64,000 nucleotides of DNA from Fredinandcohnia aciditolerans (GCA_003640645.1 QGHH01000003.1:248001-312000); one strand, 5' to 3'. Counted from the stretch's first letter, positions 1 through 8,363 are shown. Made by a program: numbers and translations. The notes: generated from the sequence alone by a model not told the origin.

Positions 1-954
1 GGCAATAGCCTTGCTGCTGTTTCAACTACAATCGGATTATTACTAGTGGCACGAGTCATATCTGCGTTTTCTCATGGTGTTTTTATGTCAATCGGTTCTA
101 CAATAGCTGCTGATTTAGTTCCTGAAAATCGTAGAGCGAGTGCCATATCCATTATGTTTACCGGACTTACAATTGCGACTGTTACCGGTGTTCCGTTTGG
201 GACTTTTATTGGACAACAACTCGGGTGGAGAGCAGCATTTCTCGTAATTATTATTACTGGTATCATTGCTTTGATTGCAAATAGCATTTTAGTGCCATCC
301 AATCTGCGAAAAGGTGTAAAAACAACCTTTCGAGATCAACTTAAGCTCGTAAAAAATGGTCGTTTATTACTTATCTTCATTATTACCGCTTTAGGGTATG
401 GTGGAACATTTGTTGTTTTCACTTTCTTATCACCATTACTCCAAAATATTACGGGATATAAAGAAGAATCTGTTGCTCTTATTTTACTCATTTATGGGGT
501 TGCTATTGCAATAGGGAATATGATTGGAGGAAAACTGTCAAATCATAATCCAGTTCGCGCATTGTTTTATATGTTTATTGTACAAGCAGTCGTATTATTT
601 ATTTTGATGTTCACAGCTCCATTTAAAATTGCAGGGCTACTTACGATCCTATTAATGGGGATATTTGCCTTCATGAATGTGCCAGGGTTACAAGTTTATG
701 TTGTCATGCTAGCAGAGCGTTTTGTCCCAAGTGCAGTTGACGTAGCATCTGCAATAAATATTGCAGCATTTAACGCAGGGATTGCGATCGGCTCCTATTT
801 AGGTGGGTTAATAACTGATTCAATCGGATTGATTCACACCTCGTGGATTGGTGCGTTGATGGTATTAATTGCTGCTGTCCTAACAGGTATAAGTGCAGCT
901 TTAGAACGAAAAGATCAAATAAATATAACAAAAATTAATAGTCTTAGTAACTAA
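1..954 (+). CDS. MFS drug/sugar efflux transporter, 3' part
   Basis: The reading frame is open from the first base, so the gene starts upstream of the window. The visible ~317 residues are strongly hydrophobic, with about nine membrane segments, and include a D-L-V-P-E-N-R-R-A-S-A loop typical of the AraJ/YdhP-like DHA1 branch of the major facilitator superfamily. Such proteins export drugs or sugars by proton antiport at the cytoplasmic membrane. It lies 27 bp upstream of the aldo/keto reductase and probably formed a two-gene operon with it before the transposon landed. The substrate cannot be read from the sequence. Confidence 0.85.
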   Translation, partial: GNSLAAVSTTIGLLLVARVISAFSHGVFMSIGSTIAADLVPENRRASAISIMFTGLTIATVTGVPFGTFIGQQLGWRAAFLVIIITGIIALIANSILVPSNLRKGVKTTFRDQLKLVKNGRLLLIFIITALGYGGTFVVFTFLSPLLQNITGYKEESVALILLIYGVAIAIGNMIGGKLSNHNPVRALFYMFIVQAVVLFILMFTAPFKIAGLLTILLMGIFAFMNVPGLQVYVVMLAERFVPSAVDVASAINIAAFNAGIAIGSYLGGLITDSIGLIHTSWIGALMVLIAAVLTGISAALERKDQINITKINSLSN

Positions 955-981
955 AAAAATATTATTCGGAGGTTTTATAAA

Positions 982-1409
982 ATGGCTAAACATTTACAAG
1001 ATACAACTACTTTGCATAATGGTGTAAAAATGCCTTGGTTTGGTATTGGGGTTTTTAAAGTAGAAGAGGGACCTGAATTAATCAATTCAGTAAAAACGGC
1101 AATAAAAAATGGGTATCGAAGTGTTGATACAGCGGCGATTTATAGGAACGAAGAAGGTGTTGGAAAAGGGATTCAAGAAGGTCTAAAAGAAGCACAGATT
1201 TCTCGAGAAGAACTATTTGTAACATCTAAAGTTTGGAATGCAGATCTAGGATACGAATCAACACTTGCTTCTTATGAGACAAGTATTAAGAAACTTGGAT
1301 TAGAGTATTTAGATTTATACCTCATTCACTGGCCTGTTGAAGGAAAATTTAAAGAAGCTTGGAGAGCTCTAGAAACTCTATACAAAGAAGGGCGCGTAAA
1401 AGCAATAGG
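982..1409 (+). pseudogene. Aldo/keto reductase, 5' half, interrupted by transposon
   Basis: This is the N-terminal ~143 residues of an NADPH-dependent aldo/keto reductase. The full catalytic tetrad is visible: D49 and Y54 (S-V-D-T-A-A-I-Y), K83 (T-S-K-V-W-N) and H116 (L-I-H-W-P). The start is supported by CGGAGG nine bases upstream. The family motif K-A-I-G-V-S-N-F is cut after K-A-I-G. The frame then reads into the transposon end and stops at 1455, adding about 14 foreign residues. The rest of the gene is at 25392-25809. The NADPH-binding C-terminal half is missing, so the product is almost certainly inactive. Confidence 0.93.
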
Positions 1410-1443
1410 GGGTACGGAAACGATTCGCACATTGAGGGGCCAC
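1409..1443 (+). repeat. Left terminal inverted repeat of the transposon
   Basis: It begins GGGGTACGGAAACGATTCG, then has three bases differing from the other end, then ATTGAGGGGCCAC. The reverse complement of 25357-25391 matches 32 of 35 positions. The leading GGGG is typical of Tn3-family ends, though the usual length is 38 bp. Confidence 0.92.
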
Positions 1444-1470
1444 TATGGAAAATAATGGATAATTTAACCG

Positions 1471-1497
1471 AACCTATCAAAACGATAGGTTTTTATT
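1471..1497 (+). terminator. Rho-independent terminator between left IR and tnpA
   Basis: AACCTATC and GATAGGTT flank a five-base loop and are followed by TTTATTT. Its position just inside the left end would stop transcription from the host aldo/keto reductase operon before it reaches the transposase. Confidence 0.7.
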
Positions 1498-1545
1498 TAT
1501 TATAAAATAGGGAATCTAAAAATTCAGATAAAGGTGGGATATGAT

Positions 1546-4500
1546 TTGCCAAGTATTCAGGATACCATATACCCCAGATTTAAGAGTAATCTGACCGAGA
1601 AAGATTTGGAAGAAGTGTACACCCCAGTGATGAATGAAATAGAATGGGCAGAGGTTAAGTCTAAAGGCACTTTGCAGGAATTAGCCTTACTTGTTTTAAT
1701 CAAAACCGTACAGAAGCTTGGATTTTTTATCCGTATTGTCGATGTTCCAGAAGCCATTATCAGACATATTGCGAAAAAAGCATACTTGCCTTTGCCTGCG
1801 AAAGAAGAGTGGAAAACGTATAGTGAAACAAGAACTGCCAAACGGCATTTTCGCTTTGTTCGGGATTACCTTCAGCTTCGGCCATTTGATCATGAGGCCC
1901 ATCAAATTTTGATTGATACAATGAGCAAACTAGCATTTAACAAGGATGACCCGGCCGATCTAGTTAATGCTGCCATTGAAGAATTAATCCGTCAACGATA
2001 CGAATTACCTGTCTATAATACCTTAAAAGATGCAGCCAATGATGTTCGAACTAAATCATATCGTGCCATCTATCATCAGATTGATCATGCACTAAATGAT
2101 GAACAAAAAAAGAATATAGATCACCTTTTTCAGGTACCCGAGGGCACTGCTTACAGTCCTTGGAATGAACTGAAGGAGGACGCGAAAAGAGCTACTTTAT
2201 TACACCTCATTGTACGTCGGAATTGGTTAATAAACCAGCACATTCCGACCGATTTCCTTGAAGATATTCCTTATATCAAAGTAAAACAAATGGCAGCTGA
2301 AGCCAAAACGTTAGGTGCCTCTCGTATGATGGAAATGGAGTCTAAAAAAAGATATGCGCTTGCGCTTTCCTTTGTATCAATGCAATTGTCAAAAATATTA
2401 GATGATATTGGAGAAATGCTCATTAAAAGGATGATGAGCATTCATAAAAAAGGCCGTCAACGTTTAAAGGATCATAAAGAAAAAACACAAAAACGTACGG
2501 ATTCGTTAATATCAACCCTCCAGGAATTACTACTTGCTTATCAAACGGAAGGCAGCCCTGAAGAAAAAATTCAGGAGATGCAAAAGGTACTCCAAGAGCA
2601 AGAAGCGCAAGTGTTACAAGATTGCGAAAACCATTTAGCCCTTAGTGGAGACAACTATTATCTATTCCTATGGCAATTCTATAAAAGCCACCGAGCTACA
2701 TTATTTAAAATTCTTAAATCCATTCCACTTCGTTCAACAACACAAGATAAAGCATTGGAAGAGGCGATTTCTTTTCTCCTCTCTCATCAATATACGAAAA
2801 AGGAATACATATCAATTGTTCATATTGAAAAGAATGGAAAGTTGCGAAAGGACTGGGATATAACATCTTTATTAGACTTGTCTTGGATTCCTGATTCCTG
2901 GTGGCGATGGCTTAGTCCTAAAAAGAAGAAGGAAAAAATGCCTGATGAAATCAATCGCCGTCACTTTGAAGTATGCGTCTTGTCGCAAATTATGCTAGAG
3001 CTAAAAGCAGGAGACTTATATATAGAAGGAAGTGAAAAATATGCAGATTACCGAAAGCAGCTTATTACATGGAAAGACTATGAGGAGAATTTAGCCGATT
3101 TTTGCAAGCATGTAAATTTGCCTGTTTCTGGAACTGATTTCGTTAGAAAGACACAGCAAGATTTTAAACAAGTTACAAGCCAAACAGATCAATCCTTTCC
3201 TCACAATGAACAGGTACGAATTGAAAATGGCGAAGTTGTGATTGGAAAGTTAAAGAAGAAAAAAATCCCCACTGAATTAAAGAAGTTTGAAGGATATATA
3301 GCCGAAAACTTAGAACCAATCAATGTACTGGATATGTTGGCCGATACTGAATACTGGTTAAATTGGACCCGTTTTTTTGGTCCCATTTCAGGACATGAAG
3401 CGAAATTAGACAATGCCGTTGAACGGTATATTACAAATGCCTTTTGCTATGGTTGTAATTTAGGACCGACTCAAGCAGCTCGATCAATAGGAAGTCTAGA
3501 CAGAAAACAAATAGCTTGGATTAATCAACGTCATGTAACTATAGAAAACCTAGACAAAGCGATTCAATATATTATTAATGCCTATAACCAATTCGATCTT
3601 CCAAAATATTGGGGTGATGGAAAGAGAGCTTCAGCCGATGGAACCAAATGGGATTTATATGAGCAAAATCTTTTATCCGAAAACCATATTCGCTATGGAG
3701 GATATGGCGGAATTGGCTATTATCATGTTTCGGATACCTATATTGCTTTATTCAGCAATTTTATTCCTTGCGGAGTATGGGAAGGGATTCATATTTTAGA
3801 TATTTTGATGAATGATAAAGCCGAAATTCGACCTGAAATTCTCCATTCAGATACTCAAGGACAGAGTACAACGGTCTTTGGGCTTTCTTCTTTACTAGGT
3901 ATTCAGTTAATGCCCAGAATTCGTAATTGGAAAGATTTAAAATTATTTCGTCCTTGTAAAGAAGAGGTATATGAGCATATTGATGATCTTTTTTCAGGAG
4001 AAATCGATTGGGAGCTCATTGAGACTCATTATCCGGATATGATTAGAGTTGCTATGTCGATCCAGTCAGGTAAAATTACCCCATCTACCATTCTTAATAA
4101 ACTAGGTACATACAGCAAAAAGAATAAGCTGTATCAGGCGTTTCGCGAGCTTGGAAGAGTGATACGAACGATGTTTTTATTAAAATATATGGCTGACGAG
4201 GAACTGAGAGGAACGATTCAAGCAGCTACCAATAAAAGTGAAGCTTTTAATGGGTTTACCAAGTGGCTATTCTTTGGTGGCGAAGGGATTATCGCTGAGA
4301 ATGACAGGGAAAAACAGCGTAAGGTCATTAAATATAACCACCTAGTGGCCAATTGTCTTATCTTTTATAATGTGTTCTCTTTATCTCGTATTCTCCATGA
4401 CTACATGCAAGACGGAAATGATTATGATGAAGAGCTGATTTCCTATTTAAGCCCCTATGTTACAGCTCACGTCAATCGATTCGGCAAATACCGCATTGAT

Positions 4501-4575
4501 CTAAACCGTAAACCTCCTAATCTTCCGTTTGAGGTGCCTGTAGCAAGGGAAAAAAGTATGCATTTAACAAGGTGA
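1546..4575 (+). CDS. tnpA: Tn3-family transposase
   Basis: This DDE transposase of about 1009 residues acts at both terminal repeats in replicative transposition. Numbered from the upstream in-frame GTG at 1534, the catalytic acids are D702 (S-A-D-G-T-K), D773 (H-S-D-T-Q-G) and E903 (K-S-E-A-F-N-G). They sit in the C-terminal Tn3 catalytic domain, which also shows the conserved Y-G-G-Y-G-G-I-G-Y-Y-H stretch. The length is normal and no frameshift is seen, so it looks intact. I chose TTG 1546 because AAGGTGG at 1531-1537 lies eight bases upstream. The family's N-terminal domain binds the inverted repeats. Confidence 0.96.
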   Translation: MPSIQDTIYPRFKSNLTEKDLEEVYTPVMNEIEWAEVKSKGTLQELALLVLIKTVQKLGFFIRIVDVPEAIIRHIAKKAYLPLPAKEEWKTYSETRTAKRHFRFVRDYLQLRPFDHEAHQILIDTMSKLAFNKDDPADLVNAAIEELIRQRYELPVYNTLKDAANDVRTKSYRAIYHQIDHALNDEQKKNIDHLFQVPEGTAYSPWNELKEDAKRATLLHLIVRRNWLINQHIPTDFLEDIPYIKVKQMAAEAKTLGASRMMEMESKKRYALALSFVSMQLSKILDDIGEMLIKRMMSIHKKGRQRLKDHKEKTQKRTDSLISTLQELLLAYQTEGSPEEKIQEMQKVLQEQEAQVLQDCENHLALSGDNYYLFLWQFYKSHRATLFKILKSIPLRSTTQDKALEEAISFLLSHQYTKKEYISIVHIEKNGKLRKDWDITSLLDLSWIPDSWWRWLSPKKKKEKMPDEINRRHFEVCVLSQIMLELKAGDLYIEGSEKYADYRKQLITWKDYEENLADFCKHVNLPVSGTDFVRKTQQDFKQVTSQTDQSFPHNEQVRIENGEVVIGKLKKKKIPTELKKFEGYIAENLEPINVLDMLADTEYWLNWTRFFGPISGHEAKLDNAVERYITNAFCYGCNLGPTQAARSIGSLDRKQIAWINQRHVTIENLDKAIQYIINAYNQFDLPKYWGDGKRASADGTKWDLYEQNLLSENHIRYGGYGGIGYYHVSDTYIALFSNFIPCGVWEGIHILDILMNDKAEIRPEILHSDTQGQSTTVFGLSSLLGIQLMPRIRNWKDLKLFRPCKEEVYEHIDDLFSGEIDWELIETHYPDMIRVAMSIQSGKITPSTILNKLGTYSKKNKLYQAFRELGRVIRTMFLLKYMADEELRGTIQAATNKSEAFNGFTKWLFFGGEGIIAENDREKQRKVIKYNHLVANCLIFYNVFSLSRILHDYMQDGNDYDEELISYLSPYVTAHVNRFGKYRIDLNRKPPNLPFEVPVAREKSMHLTR

Positions 4576-4588
4576 AGGAGTGACCTTA

Positions 4589-4903
4589 ATGCTAGTTATT
4601 GATAAAATTCGCTGGATGATGAACCGAAGAGATTCAAGATGGTGGGAAGAAGACTCGTGGGAGATTTATACGAAACTTCGTAATGATATGTATGATACGA
4701 TGGACTTCCTAAACACCTGTTCAACCCTAGAGTTACAGACTATTGAATGGGAACTTAATGACTTAATGGACGATTTTGGCGATGAAAATGGCGAAGGAGA
4801 ATTTATTGACTTTCTTGAAAACCTCGGAGAAAGGAAATCTGATAGCTTGCTAGAATCTGTTAGAGAGTTCAAAGTTAATAAAAAAGAAGAAGCTGTTGAT
4901 TAG
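4589..4903 (+). CDS. Small acidic protein of unknown function downstream of tnpA
   Basis: I do not recognise this 104-residue protein. It is rich in Trp near the N-terminus (I-R-W, R-W-W-E-E-D-S-W) and in Asp/Glu later (D-D-F-G-D-E-N-G-E-G-E). It has no signal peptide or membrane segment. ATG 4589 is preceded by GAAGGAG with an eight-base spacer, which favours it over the upstream GTG 4580. It follows tnpA by 13 bp and is probably cotranscribed with it. It could be a transposition accessory or immunity factor, but only the position suggests this. Confidence 0.7.
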   Translation: MLVIDKIRWMMNRRDSRWWEEDSWEIYTKLRNDMYDTMDFLNTCSTLELQTIEWELNDLMDDFGDENGEGEFIDFLENLGERKSDSLLESVREFKVNKKEEAVD

Positions 4904-5042
4904 CAGAATTGAATGTTAGTTTGTTCCGCAATCGGCCCAAATTAATGAGGAACGCTTTAAAGGCTATAAGGTATTTATGGTAAAGTAAATTATAAATATT
5001 ATTTTCACTTGATTGCACGAAACTGTCAATAGCCTACCAACT

Positions 5043-5281
5043 GTTTATGCTGTTGATATTGAACCTAAGATGTTGGAGTTATTAAAGGAAAGATCAGATC
5101 AGGAAAAACGCCAAATTATTTAATATATCTAAAGTGATTTGGAAAACATACAGCTAAAAGACCATAGTGCAAACAAAGTAATCATGACATTTGTTATAAA
5201 TAAAATACCTGATATGAAAAAAAGCATTTGGTGAATGTAAGAGAATTCTAAAAGCAAATTAATTTTAGCAATTCTAAATGT
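5043..5281 (+). pseudogene. Class I SAM-dependent methyltransferase remnant
   Basis: One frame reads V-Y-A-V-D-I-E-P-K-M-L-E-L-L-K-E-R, the motif I/II region of a Rossmann methyltransferase. It continues as S-D-L-E-N-I-Q-L and V-I-M-T-F-V-I, followed by stretches like the later core. It holds at least four in-frame stops (for example I-I-stop-Y-I-stop-S-D) and lacks the N-terminal glycine loop and a start. It is a decayed fragment in the transposon cargo. Confidence 0.7.
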
Positions 5282-5349
5282 TATTTCTTTGAAACGAGCG
5301 ATTAAGTTATTTCAATTGATATGAAATAGACTCAGGGAGGAAGATAATT

Positions 5350-5736
5350 ATGTTTGATTATACGGCTGTTACAGATAAAAATATGGAAAAAGCAATTAAA
5401 AGTCTGGAGGAAAGCTTAAAAGAAGAAAAATTTGGTGTTTTATGGAGTTTTGATCTTAAGAAAAAGTTCCAGGAAAAGGGTCTAGAATTCCATAAAGAGT
5501 TTAAAGTGCTCGAAGTATGCAACCCACATGAAGCACAGAGAGTGTTAAATGAAAACGAAATGGCTGGATACTTCTTGCCTTGTAAAATAGTTGTTTATGA
5601 TGACAACCATGGAAAAACGAAAATTGGGATGCCCAAACCAACAGCACTCATTAGTCTTCTGAATGATGAAAAGATGAAACAATTTGCTCAGGATATTGAA
5701 GATCGGCTAATTAGTTGTATAAATAGTAGTATTTAA
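5350..5736 (+). CDS. DUF302 domain protein
   Basis: This is a 128-residue soluble protein. Its F-G-V-L-W-S-F-D-L start region, V-C-N-P-H-E-A middle and F-L-P-C-K-I-V-V-Y turn match the DUF302 fold, a small alpha/beta domain common beside sulfur and redox genes in bacteria. Its biochemical role is not established. GGGAGGAAG lies nine bases before the ATG. It precedes the CstR-controlled sulfur island, and C82 of the L-P-C-K motif could be redox active, but that is inference. An imperfect hairpin follows the stop. Confidence 0.82.
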   Translation: MFDYTAVTDKNMEKAIKSLEESLKEEKFGVLWSFDLKKKFQEKGLEFHKEFKVLEVCNPHEAQRVLNENEMAGYFLPCKIVVYDDNHGKTKIGMPKPTALISLLNDEKMKQFAQDIEDRLISCINSSI

Positions 5737-5764
5737 ATTAGTAACAATAGTTCTATATAAAAAA

Positions 5765-5803
5765 TAATAAAATAAGCCTCGAATATCGATGCTATTTTAT
5801 TTT
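5765..5803 (+). terminator. Probable terminator after the DUF302 gene
   Basis: AATAAAATAAGC pairs imperfectly with GC-TATTTTATT across a ~13-base loop and is followed by TTCTTTG. The stem is AT-rich and weak. Confidence 0.4.
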
Positions 5804-5894
5804 CTTTGAAAAGGAAACACCTATTCCTCAGTAGACGGCATTTATCAACCACTTTCAATATGTATTGATCTACCCACTCTATTATTTAATCTAG

Positions 5895-5923
5895 TTGACA
5901 TTATACCCATATGGGTATAATAT
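5895..5923 (+). promoter_or_regulatory. Sigma-A promoter with CstR operator in the spacer
   Basis: TTGACA (5895-5900) and TAATAT (5918-5923) are 17 bp apart. The perfect 20-bp palindrome TTATACCCATATGGGTATAA (5901-5920) fills the spacer. Similar ATACCC...GGGTAT sites recur at 6478, 7741 and 9035. Because cstR follows, this is most simply the autoregulated promoter of the repressor gene. Confidence 0.85.
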
Positions 5924-5951
5924 AGTACTTGTTAATGTTGTTCCTTTTATC

Positions 5952-6162
5952 GACAAAGGAACAATCAATATTCCAACTGCCTATCTTAAGAGAAACTTTA
6001 ATGAAATTCCAAACATGTAGTTGTATCAGGCATACTCGAAAAAATTATTGGAATTCACTTTTTAAGACAAAGGGGTTTTCGGGTCGTCGGATATAGAATA
6101 GCTGATCATAACAAATTACCCTTTAAGGAAAACTTTTTAAAAATAGAAACGAATGGTTAAAG
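5952..6162 (+). pseudogene. Probable rhodanese-like gene remnant
   Basis: One frame reads D-K-G-T-I-N-I-P-T-A-Y-L-K-R-N-F-N-E-I-P, resembling the G-x-I-x-I-P segment of rhodanese domains. After a frameshift near 6012 it continues V-V-V-S-G-I-L-E-K-I-I-G and R-Q-R-G-F-R-V-V-G-Y to a stop at 6162. The catalytic Cys loop and N-terminus are absent. It sits between the CstR-type promoter and cstR, so it was probably the first gene of that unit. The family assignment is tentative. Confidence 0.45.
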
Positions 6163-6174
6163 GGAGGTAAGGAC

Positions 6175-6438
6175 ATGGATTATAATGATCAAATTAAAAA
6201 TAGAGTAAAACGGGTTGAAGGACAGTTAAGAGGAATTTTAAGAATGATGGAAGAAAATAAGGACTGCAAAGAAGTCATCACCCAGTTATCTGCAGCAAGA
6301 ACAGCCATTGATCGTACAATTGGGGTTGTGGTTAGTTCTAATTTAGTGGATTGTGTACGTTATGCAGAGCAAAGTGGTGAAAAGAATACTGAAGAACTAG
6401 TAAGAGAAGCCGTAAATCTGCTTGTGAAAAATAGATAA
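6175..6438 (+). CDS. cstR: CstR, persulfide-responsive CsoR-family repressor
   Basis: This 87-residue all-helical repressor has the family signature R-V-K-R-V-E-G-Q-L-R-G-I. The two conserved cysteines are C31 (K-D-C-K) and C60 (V-D-C-V). The copper-sensor histidine between them is replaced by Asn (S-S-N-L-V-D-C). That pattern matches S. aureus CstR, whose C31/C60 are cross-linked by polysulfides, rather than copper-binding CsoR. B. subtilis YrkD is a similar neighbour of sulfur genes. GGGAGGTAAGG precedes the ATG. Four matching operator palindromes in the island are its likely targets. Confidence 0.9.
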   Translation: MDYNDQIKNRVKRVEGQLRGILRMMEENKDCKEVITQLSAARTAIDRTIGVVVSSNLVDCVRYAEQSGEKNTEELVREAVNLLVKNR

Positions 6439-6440
6439 AA

Positions 6441-6466
6441 AAAAGGGTTGACACCCTCTTTTATTT
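6441..6466 (+). terminator. Terminator after cstR
   Basis: AAAAGGGT and ACCCTCTTTT form a short hairpin across TTGAC, followed by ATTTTAG. The same bases supply the TTGACA of the next promoter, so termination and re-initiation overlap. Confidence 0.55.
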
Positions 6467-6493
6467 TAGTTATTATCATACCCATAGGGGTAT
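6448..6493 (+). promoter_or_regulatory. Sigma-A promoter with CstR operator for the sulfur operon
   Basis: TTGACA (6448-6453) and TATTAT (6471-6476) are separated by exactly 17 bp. The operator-like palindrome ATACCCATAGGGGTAT (6478-6493) begins two bases after the -10 and covers the expected start site. Repressor bound here would block transcription of the dsrE-rhodanese-tusA genes, and release on persulfide stress would allow it. Confidence 0.85.
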
Positions 6494-6525
6494 TAGTAAA
6501 ATATTAACTGAGGAGTGATAAAATA

Positions 6526-7005
6526 ATGACAGAAAACAAAAAAACAACAATTGTATTATTTAGTGGAGATTATGATAAAGCAATGGCAGCGTATATTATT
6601 GCAAACGGTGCAGCTGCCTATGATCACGAAGTAACCATTTTCCATACATTCTGGGGATTAAATGCTTTACGAAAAGATGAGAATATTGAAGTAAAAAAAG
6701 GTTTCATGGAAAAAATGTTTGGAAAAATGATGCCAAGAGGCGCAGATAAGATGGGGCTATCCAAAATGCACTTTGCAGGTTTCGGTCCTAAAATGATTAA
6801 AGATGTGATGAAAAAACATAATGCAATGCCACTACCAAATTTGATCGAAATGGCAAAAGAGCAAGATATAAAGCTTGTTGCGTGTACGATGACAATGGAT
6901 TTATTAGGGCTACAAAAAGAAGAGCTTTTGGATAATATCGAATATGCAGGGGTTGCTGCGTATTTAGCTGATGCAGAAGATGGTAACGTGAACTTATTTA
7001 TCTAA
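6526..7005 (+). CDS. DsrE/DsrF-like (DsrE2 type) sulfur-relay protein
   Basis: This 159-residue protein opens with a T-I-V-L-F-S-G-D-Y-D-K-A-M-A-A strand-loop-helix and has the conserved C-T-M-T-M-D-L-L-G-L motif, where the Cys can carry sulfane sulfur. A K/M-rich insertion (K-M-F-G-K-M-M-P-R-G-A-D-K-M) marks the DsrE2 subgroup, often found beside rhodanese and TusA genes; B. subtilis YrkE is the likely counterpart. It is the first gene after the CstR-controlled promoter. The role, passing persulfide between rhodanese and TusA, is inferred from family and context. Confidence 0.88.
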   Translation: MTENKKTTIVLFSGDYDKAMAAYIIANGAAAYDHEVTIFHTFWGLNALRKDENIEVKKGFMEKMFGKMMPRGADKMGLSKMHFAGFGPKMIKDVMKKHNAMPLPNLIEMAKEQDIKLVACTMTMDLLGLQKEELLDNIEYAGVAAYLADAEDGNVNLFI

Positions 7006-7048
7006 ATCAGTTAGGGGAAATTTCCCGTTCATGAAGGAGGGACTAGGT

Positions 7049-7411
7049 TTGGAATATCTAAATTATTTAGTGATTGCACTTTTTCTATTCTTTATCATAA
7101 ATCGAATAATCCCGGCCAAAGGTGTTAGACAGATTTCAACATCAGATCTAAAAAATGAATTAAAAGATAAGAATAAACAATTTGTCGATGTCCGAACTCC
7201 AGGGGAATTTAAGGGGAATAGTATTAGAGGATTTAAAAATCTCCCAATTCATCAGCTTGCACAAAAAGCAGAGAAGGAGCTGACAAAAGACAAAGAAGTA
7301 ATTGTCATTTGTCAAAGTGGAATGAGAAGTCAAAAGGCTAGTAAAATGCTTAAAAAATTAGGATTTACAAAAGTGACGAATGTAAAGGGCGGTATGAGCG
7401 CCTGGAGATAA
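7049..7411 (+). CDS. Membrane-anchored rhodanese
   Basis: One N-terminal membrane helix (Y-L-V-I-A-L-F-L-F-F-I-I) precedes a single rhodanese domain with active loop C-Q-S-G-M-R-S. The Cys takes sulfur from thiosulfate, persulfides or similar donors. TTG 7049 is chosen because AAGGAGG lies eight bases upstream; the ATG at 7031 would place the ribosome site inside the coding region. The helix probably tethers the domain to the inner face of the membrane. A perfect GGGAAATTTCCC palindrome sits at 7015-7026. Confidence 0.88.
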   Translation: MEYLNYLVIALFLFFIINRIIPAKGVRQISTSDLKNELKDKNKQFVDVRTPGEFKGNSIRGFKNLPIHQLAQKAEKELTKDKEVIVICQSGMRSQKASKMLKKLGFTKVTNVKGGMSAWR

Positions 7412-7425
7412 AGGGAGGAAAAAGA

Positions 7426-7722
7426 ATGAAGCAATTAACTGCAAAAGAAGTAGAAATTTTACTGTTAGAAGGTAAACCATTAAACTTAATTGATGTTCGT
7501 GAAGTAGATGAAGTTGAGACTGGAAAAATTCCAGGAGCCATTCATATTCCACTAGGATTATTAGAATTCCGAATGCATGAATTAAGTAAGGCTAAAGAAT
7601 ATATCATGGTTTGTCGGTCTGGTGCACGAAGTGCTCGGGCATCTCAATTTCTTGAAAGTCATGGATTTAATGTGATTAATATGTCAGGCGGGATGCTTGC
7701 ATGGGAAGGCGAAACTAAGTAA
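7426..7722 (+). CDS. Single-domain rhodanese sulfurtransferase
   Basis: This 98-residue cytoplasmic rhodanese has N-L-I-D-V-R-E-V-D-E, the G-x-I-P-G-A-I-H-I-P turn and the active loop C-R-S-G-A-R-S. It differs from its upstream neighbour in lacking a membrane helix. GGGAGG lies seven bases before the ATG, 14 bp after the previous stop, so the two are cotranscribed. The product likely transfers sulfane sulfur to TusA or DsrE partners in the same operon. Confidence 0.9.
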   Translation: MKQLTAKEVEILLLEGKPLNLIDVREVDEVETGKIPGAIHIPLGLLEFRMHELSKAKEYIMVCRSGARSARASQFLESHGFNVINMSGGMLAWEGETK

Positions 7723-7740
7723 ATTTTTTTAATTAATAAA

Positions 7741-7756
7741 ATACCCATCAGGGTAA
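7741..7756 (+). promoter_or_regulatory. CstR operator-like site upstream of tusA-rhodanese
   Basis: ATACCCATCAGGGTAA is an imperfect copy of the palindromes at 5901 and 6478. It lies 21 bp before the TusA-rhodanese start, just ahead of its AGGAGG. No clear -35/-10 pair is visible, so it may be an internal regulatory site rather than a separate promoter. Confidence 0.6.
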
Positions 7757-7776
7757 AAATAGGAGGCTTTTATATT

Positions 7777-8352
7777 ATGGAATCATTAAAAACAGACTTT
7801 TTATTAGATGCAAAAGGGTTTGCTTGCCCAATGCCAATCGTGAAAACAAAAAAGGCAATGAATGATTTACAAGCTGGTCAGGTCTTGGAAGTTCAAGCCA
7901 CAGATAAAGGGTCAAAAGCTGATATTCAAGCTTGGGCGAACAGTGCTGGTCATCAGTATCTTGGGACAATCGAAGAAGGAGAAGTACTAAAACATTATCT
8001 AAGAAAATCATCTAATGATGGTTTAATTGAAAGAAAACATCCTAATGTAACTAGCAATGAAGAACTTGAAAAGAAGCTAGATGCTAATGAAAACATCGTG
8101 GTTCTTGATGTAAGAGAATCAGCTGAATATGCATTTAACCATATTCCTAATGCTATTTCTATTCCTTTAGGAGAACTGGAAGAGCGTCTAAGCGAATTAA
8201 ACACAGATGATGAAATTTATGTGGTATGCCGAACAGGAAACCGCAGTGATCTTGCTTCTCAAAAATTAGCTGAAAAGGGTTTTGCTAATGTGGTTAATAT
8301 AGTTCCAGGCATGAGTGCTTGGACAGGAAAGAAGGAAACTTTAAGCAAATAG
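7777..8352 (+). CDS. TusA-rhodanese fusion (YrkF-like)
   Basis: Residues 1-75 form a TusA/SirA domain with the sulfur-carrier motif C17-P-M-P (G-F-A-C-P-M-P-I-V-K-T). After a short linker, residues ~88-185 form a rhodanese with active loop C-R-T-G-N-R-S. B. subtilis YrkF has the same order and size. The fusion would let the rhodanese load sulfur directly onto the TusA cysteine. AGGAGG precedes the ATG, and the CstR-type operator at 7741 is just upstream. Confidence 0.92.
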   Translation: MESLKTDFLLDAKGFACPMPIVKTKKAMNDLQAGQVLEVQATDKGSKADIQAWANSAGHQYLGTIEEGEVLKHYLRKSSNDGLIERKHPNVTSNEELEKKLDANENIVVLDVRESAEYAFNHIPNAISIPLGELEERLSELNTDDEIYVVCRTGNRSDLASQKLAEKGFANVVNIVPGMSAWTGKKETLSK

Positions 8353-8363
8353 GAGGTATTAAT

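Noticed and set aside
6175-6438. Copper sensor CsoR
   Set aside because: The His between the two cysteines is replaced by Asn, and the neighbours are sulfur genes, so CstR fits better.
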